A DNA stretch of 36,389 nucleotides from JAYZAP01 sp964645285 (lineage in GTDB: Bacteria; Pseudomonadota; Alphaproteobacteria; JAAXGF01), in the NCBI GenBank assembly GCA_964645285.1, contig CAZYDR010000030.1, forward strand, positions 1 to 36,389, read 5' to 3'. Below the pieces are notes generated by a model, which saw only the letters and a list, made by a program, of their open reading frames with translations, was not told the DNA's origin and did not search any database. Position 1 is the stretch's first letter; each line of letters begins with the position of its first letter. The position numbers and the translations under genes are program-made. Of the stretch, positions 36,314 through 36,389 are shown piece after piece.

Positions 36314-36389
36314 GGTCGTATTCCCTAAAATGGTCCTAGGCTCAGGACTCATTGATTGATCCAGAAGATGACGATATCAGCGATACAGA

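Noticed and set aside
35054..36328. Plus-strand open frame of 424 codons
   Set aside because: Shadow of the M24-family gene; composition typical of an antisense frame.

Overview
The window is about 36.4 kb of GC-rich, very gene-dense DNA from a proteobacterial chromosome, most likely an alphaproteobacterium of Rhodospirillales type. That placement is inferred from the glyQ-glyS-ppdK order, the suf operon layout, the glycosyltransferase/heptosyltransferase genes and the frequent GTG/TTG starts. No species can be named from the sequence alone. There are no rRNA genes, transposases, integrases or CRISPR arrays. The window opens inside sufB and ends just upstream of an M24-family gene.

Layout: (1) 3-5643 (+): a suf iron-sulfur cluster operon (sufB 3' end, sufC, sufD, sufS, sufU-type, sufT/DUF59) followed by agmatine deiminase. 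(2) 5648-6532 (-): YgfZ-type folate-binding protein. (3) 6644-12171 (+): a translationally coupled envelope-polysaccharide operon with four glycosyltransferases and an asparagine synthetase-like amidotransferase. (4) 12175-12960/12984 (-): a metallo-beta-lactamase-fold protein that has lost nearly all its metal ligands. (5) 13149-17825: a stand-alone molybdopterin oxidoreductase, a Memo-AMMECR1 fusion and its radical SAM partner (the AmmeMemoRadiSam set). (6) 17809-23915 (-): a small membrane-anchored CxxC protein, glyQ, glyS and ppdK. glyS carries two conspicuous AT-rich patches. (7) 24071-24901 (+): an orphan, AT-richer multi-pass membrane protein, convergent with a secreted cytochrome P460-like gene (-). 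(8) 25667-27784: a TrmN6-like methyltransferase and DUF2007 (-), divergent from a polyprenyl diphosphate synthase (+). (9) 27785-28008: a hairpin-rich intergenic region with REP-like units. (10) 28009-28863 (-): an amidohydrolase. (11) 28994-29070: tRNA-Pro(CGG), followed by the decayed end of a molybdopterin oxidoreductase/c-type cytochrome operon. (12) 30277-36313 (-): a compact five-gene amino-acid catabolic operon (M24 hydrolase, diaminopropionate ammonia-lyase-like, N-acyl-D-amino-acid deacylase-like, 3-hydroxyproline dehydratase-like, kynureninase).

How the genes work together: SufS-SufU supply sulfur to the SufBCD scaffold, and the Fe-S clusters made serve users such as the radical SAM protein and the molybdoenzyme. 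The glycosyltransferase block probably builds or decorates LPS core or another glycan. The last operon groups four hydrolytic or PLP-dependent activities with a racemase-fold dehydratase. No described pathway that I know uses this set, and it is the best candidate here for an uncharacterised catabolic system. Other points of interest are the degenerate MBL protein, the AmmeMemoRadiSam locus, the mosaic glyS, the ribosome-site hairpin upstream of the P460 gene, and the remnant respiratory operon beside the tRNA gene.
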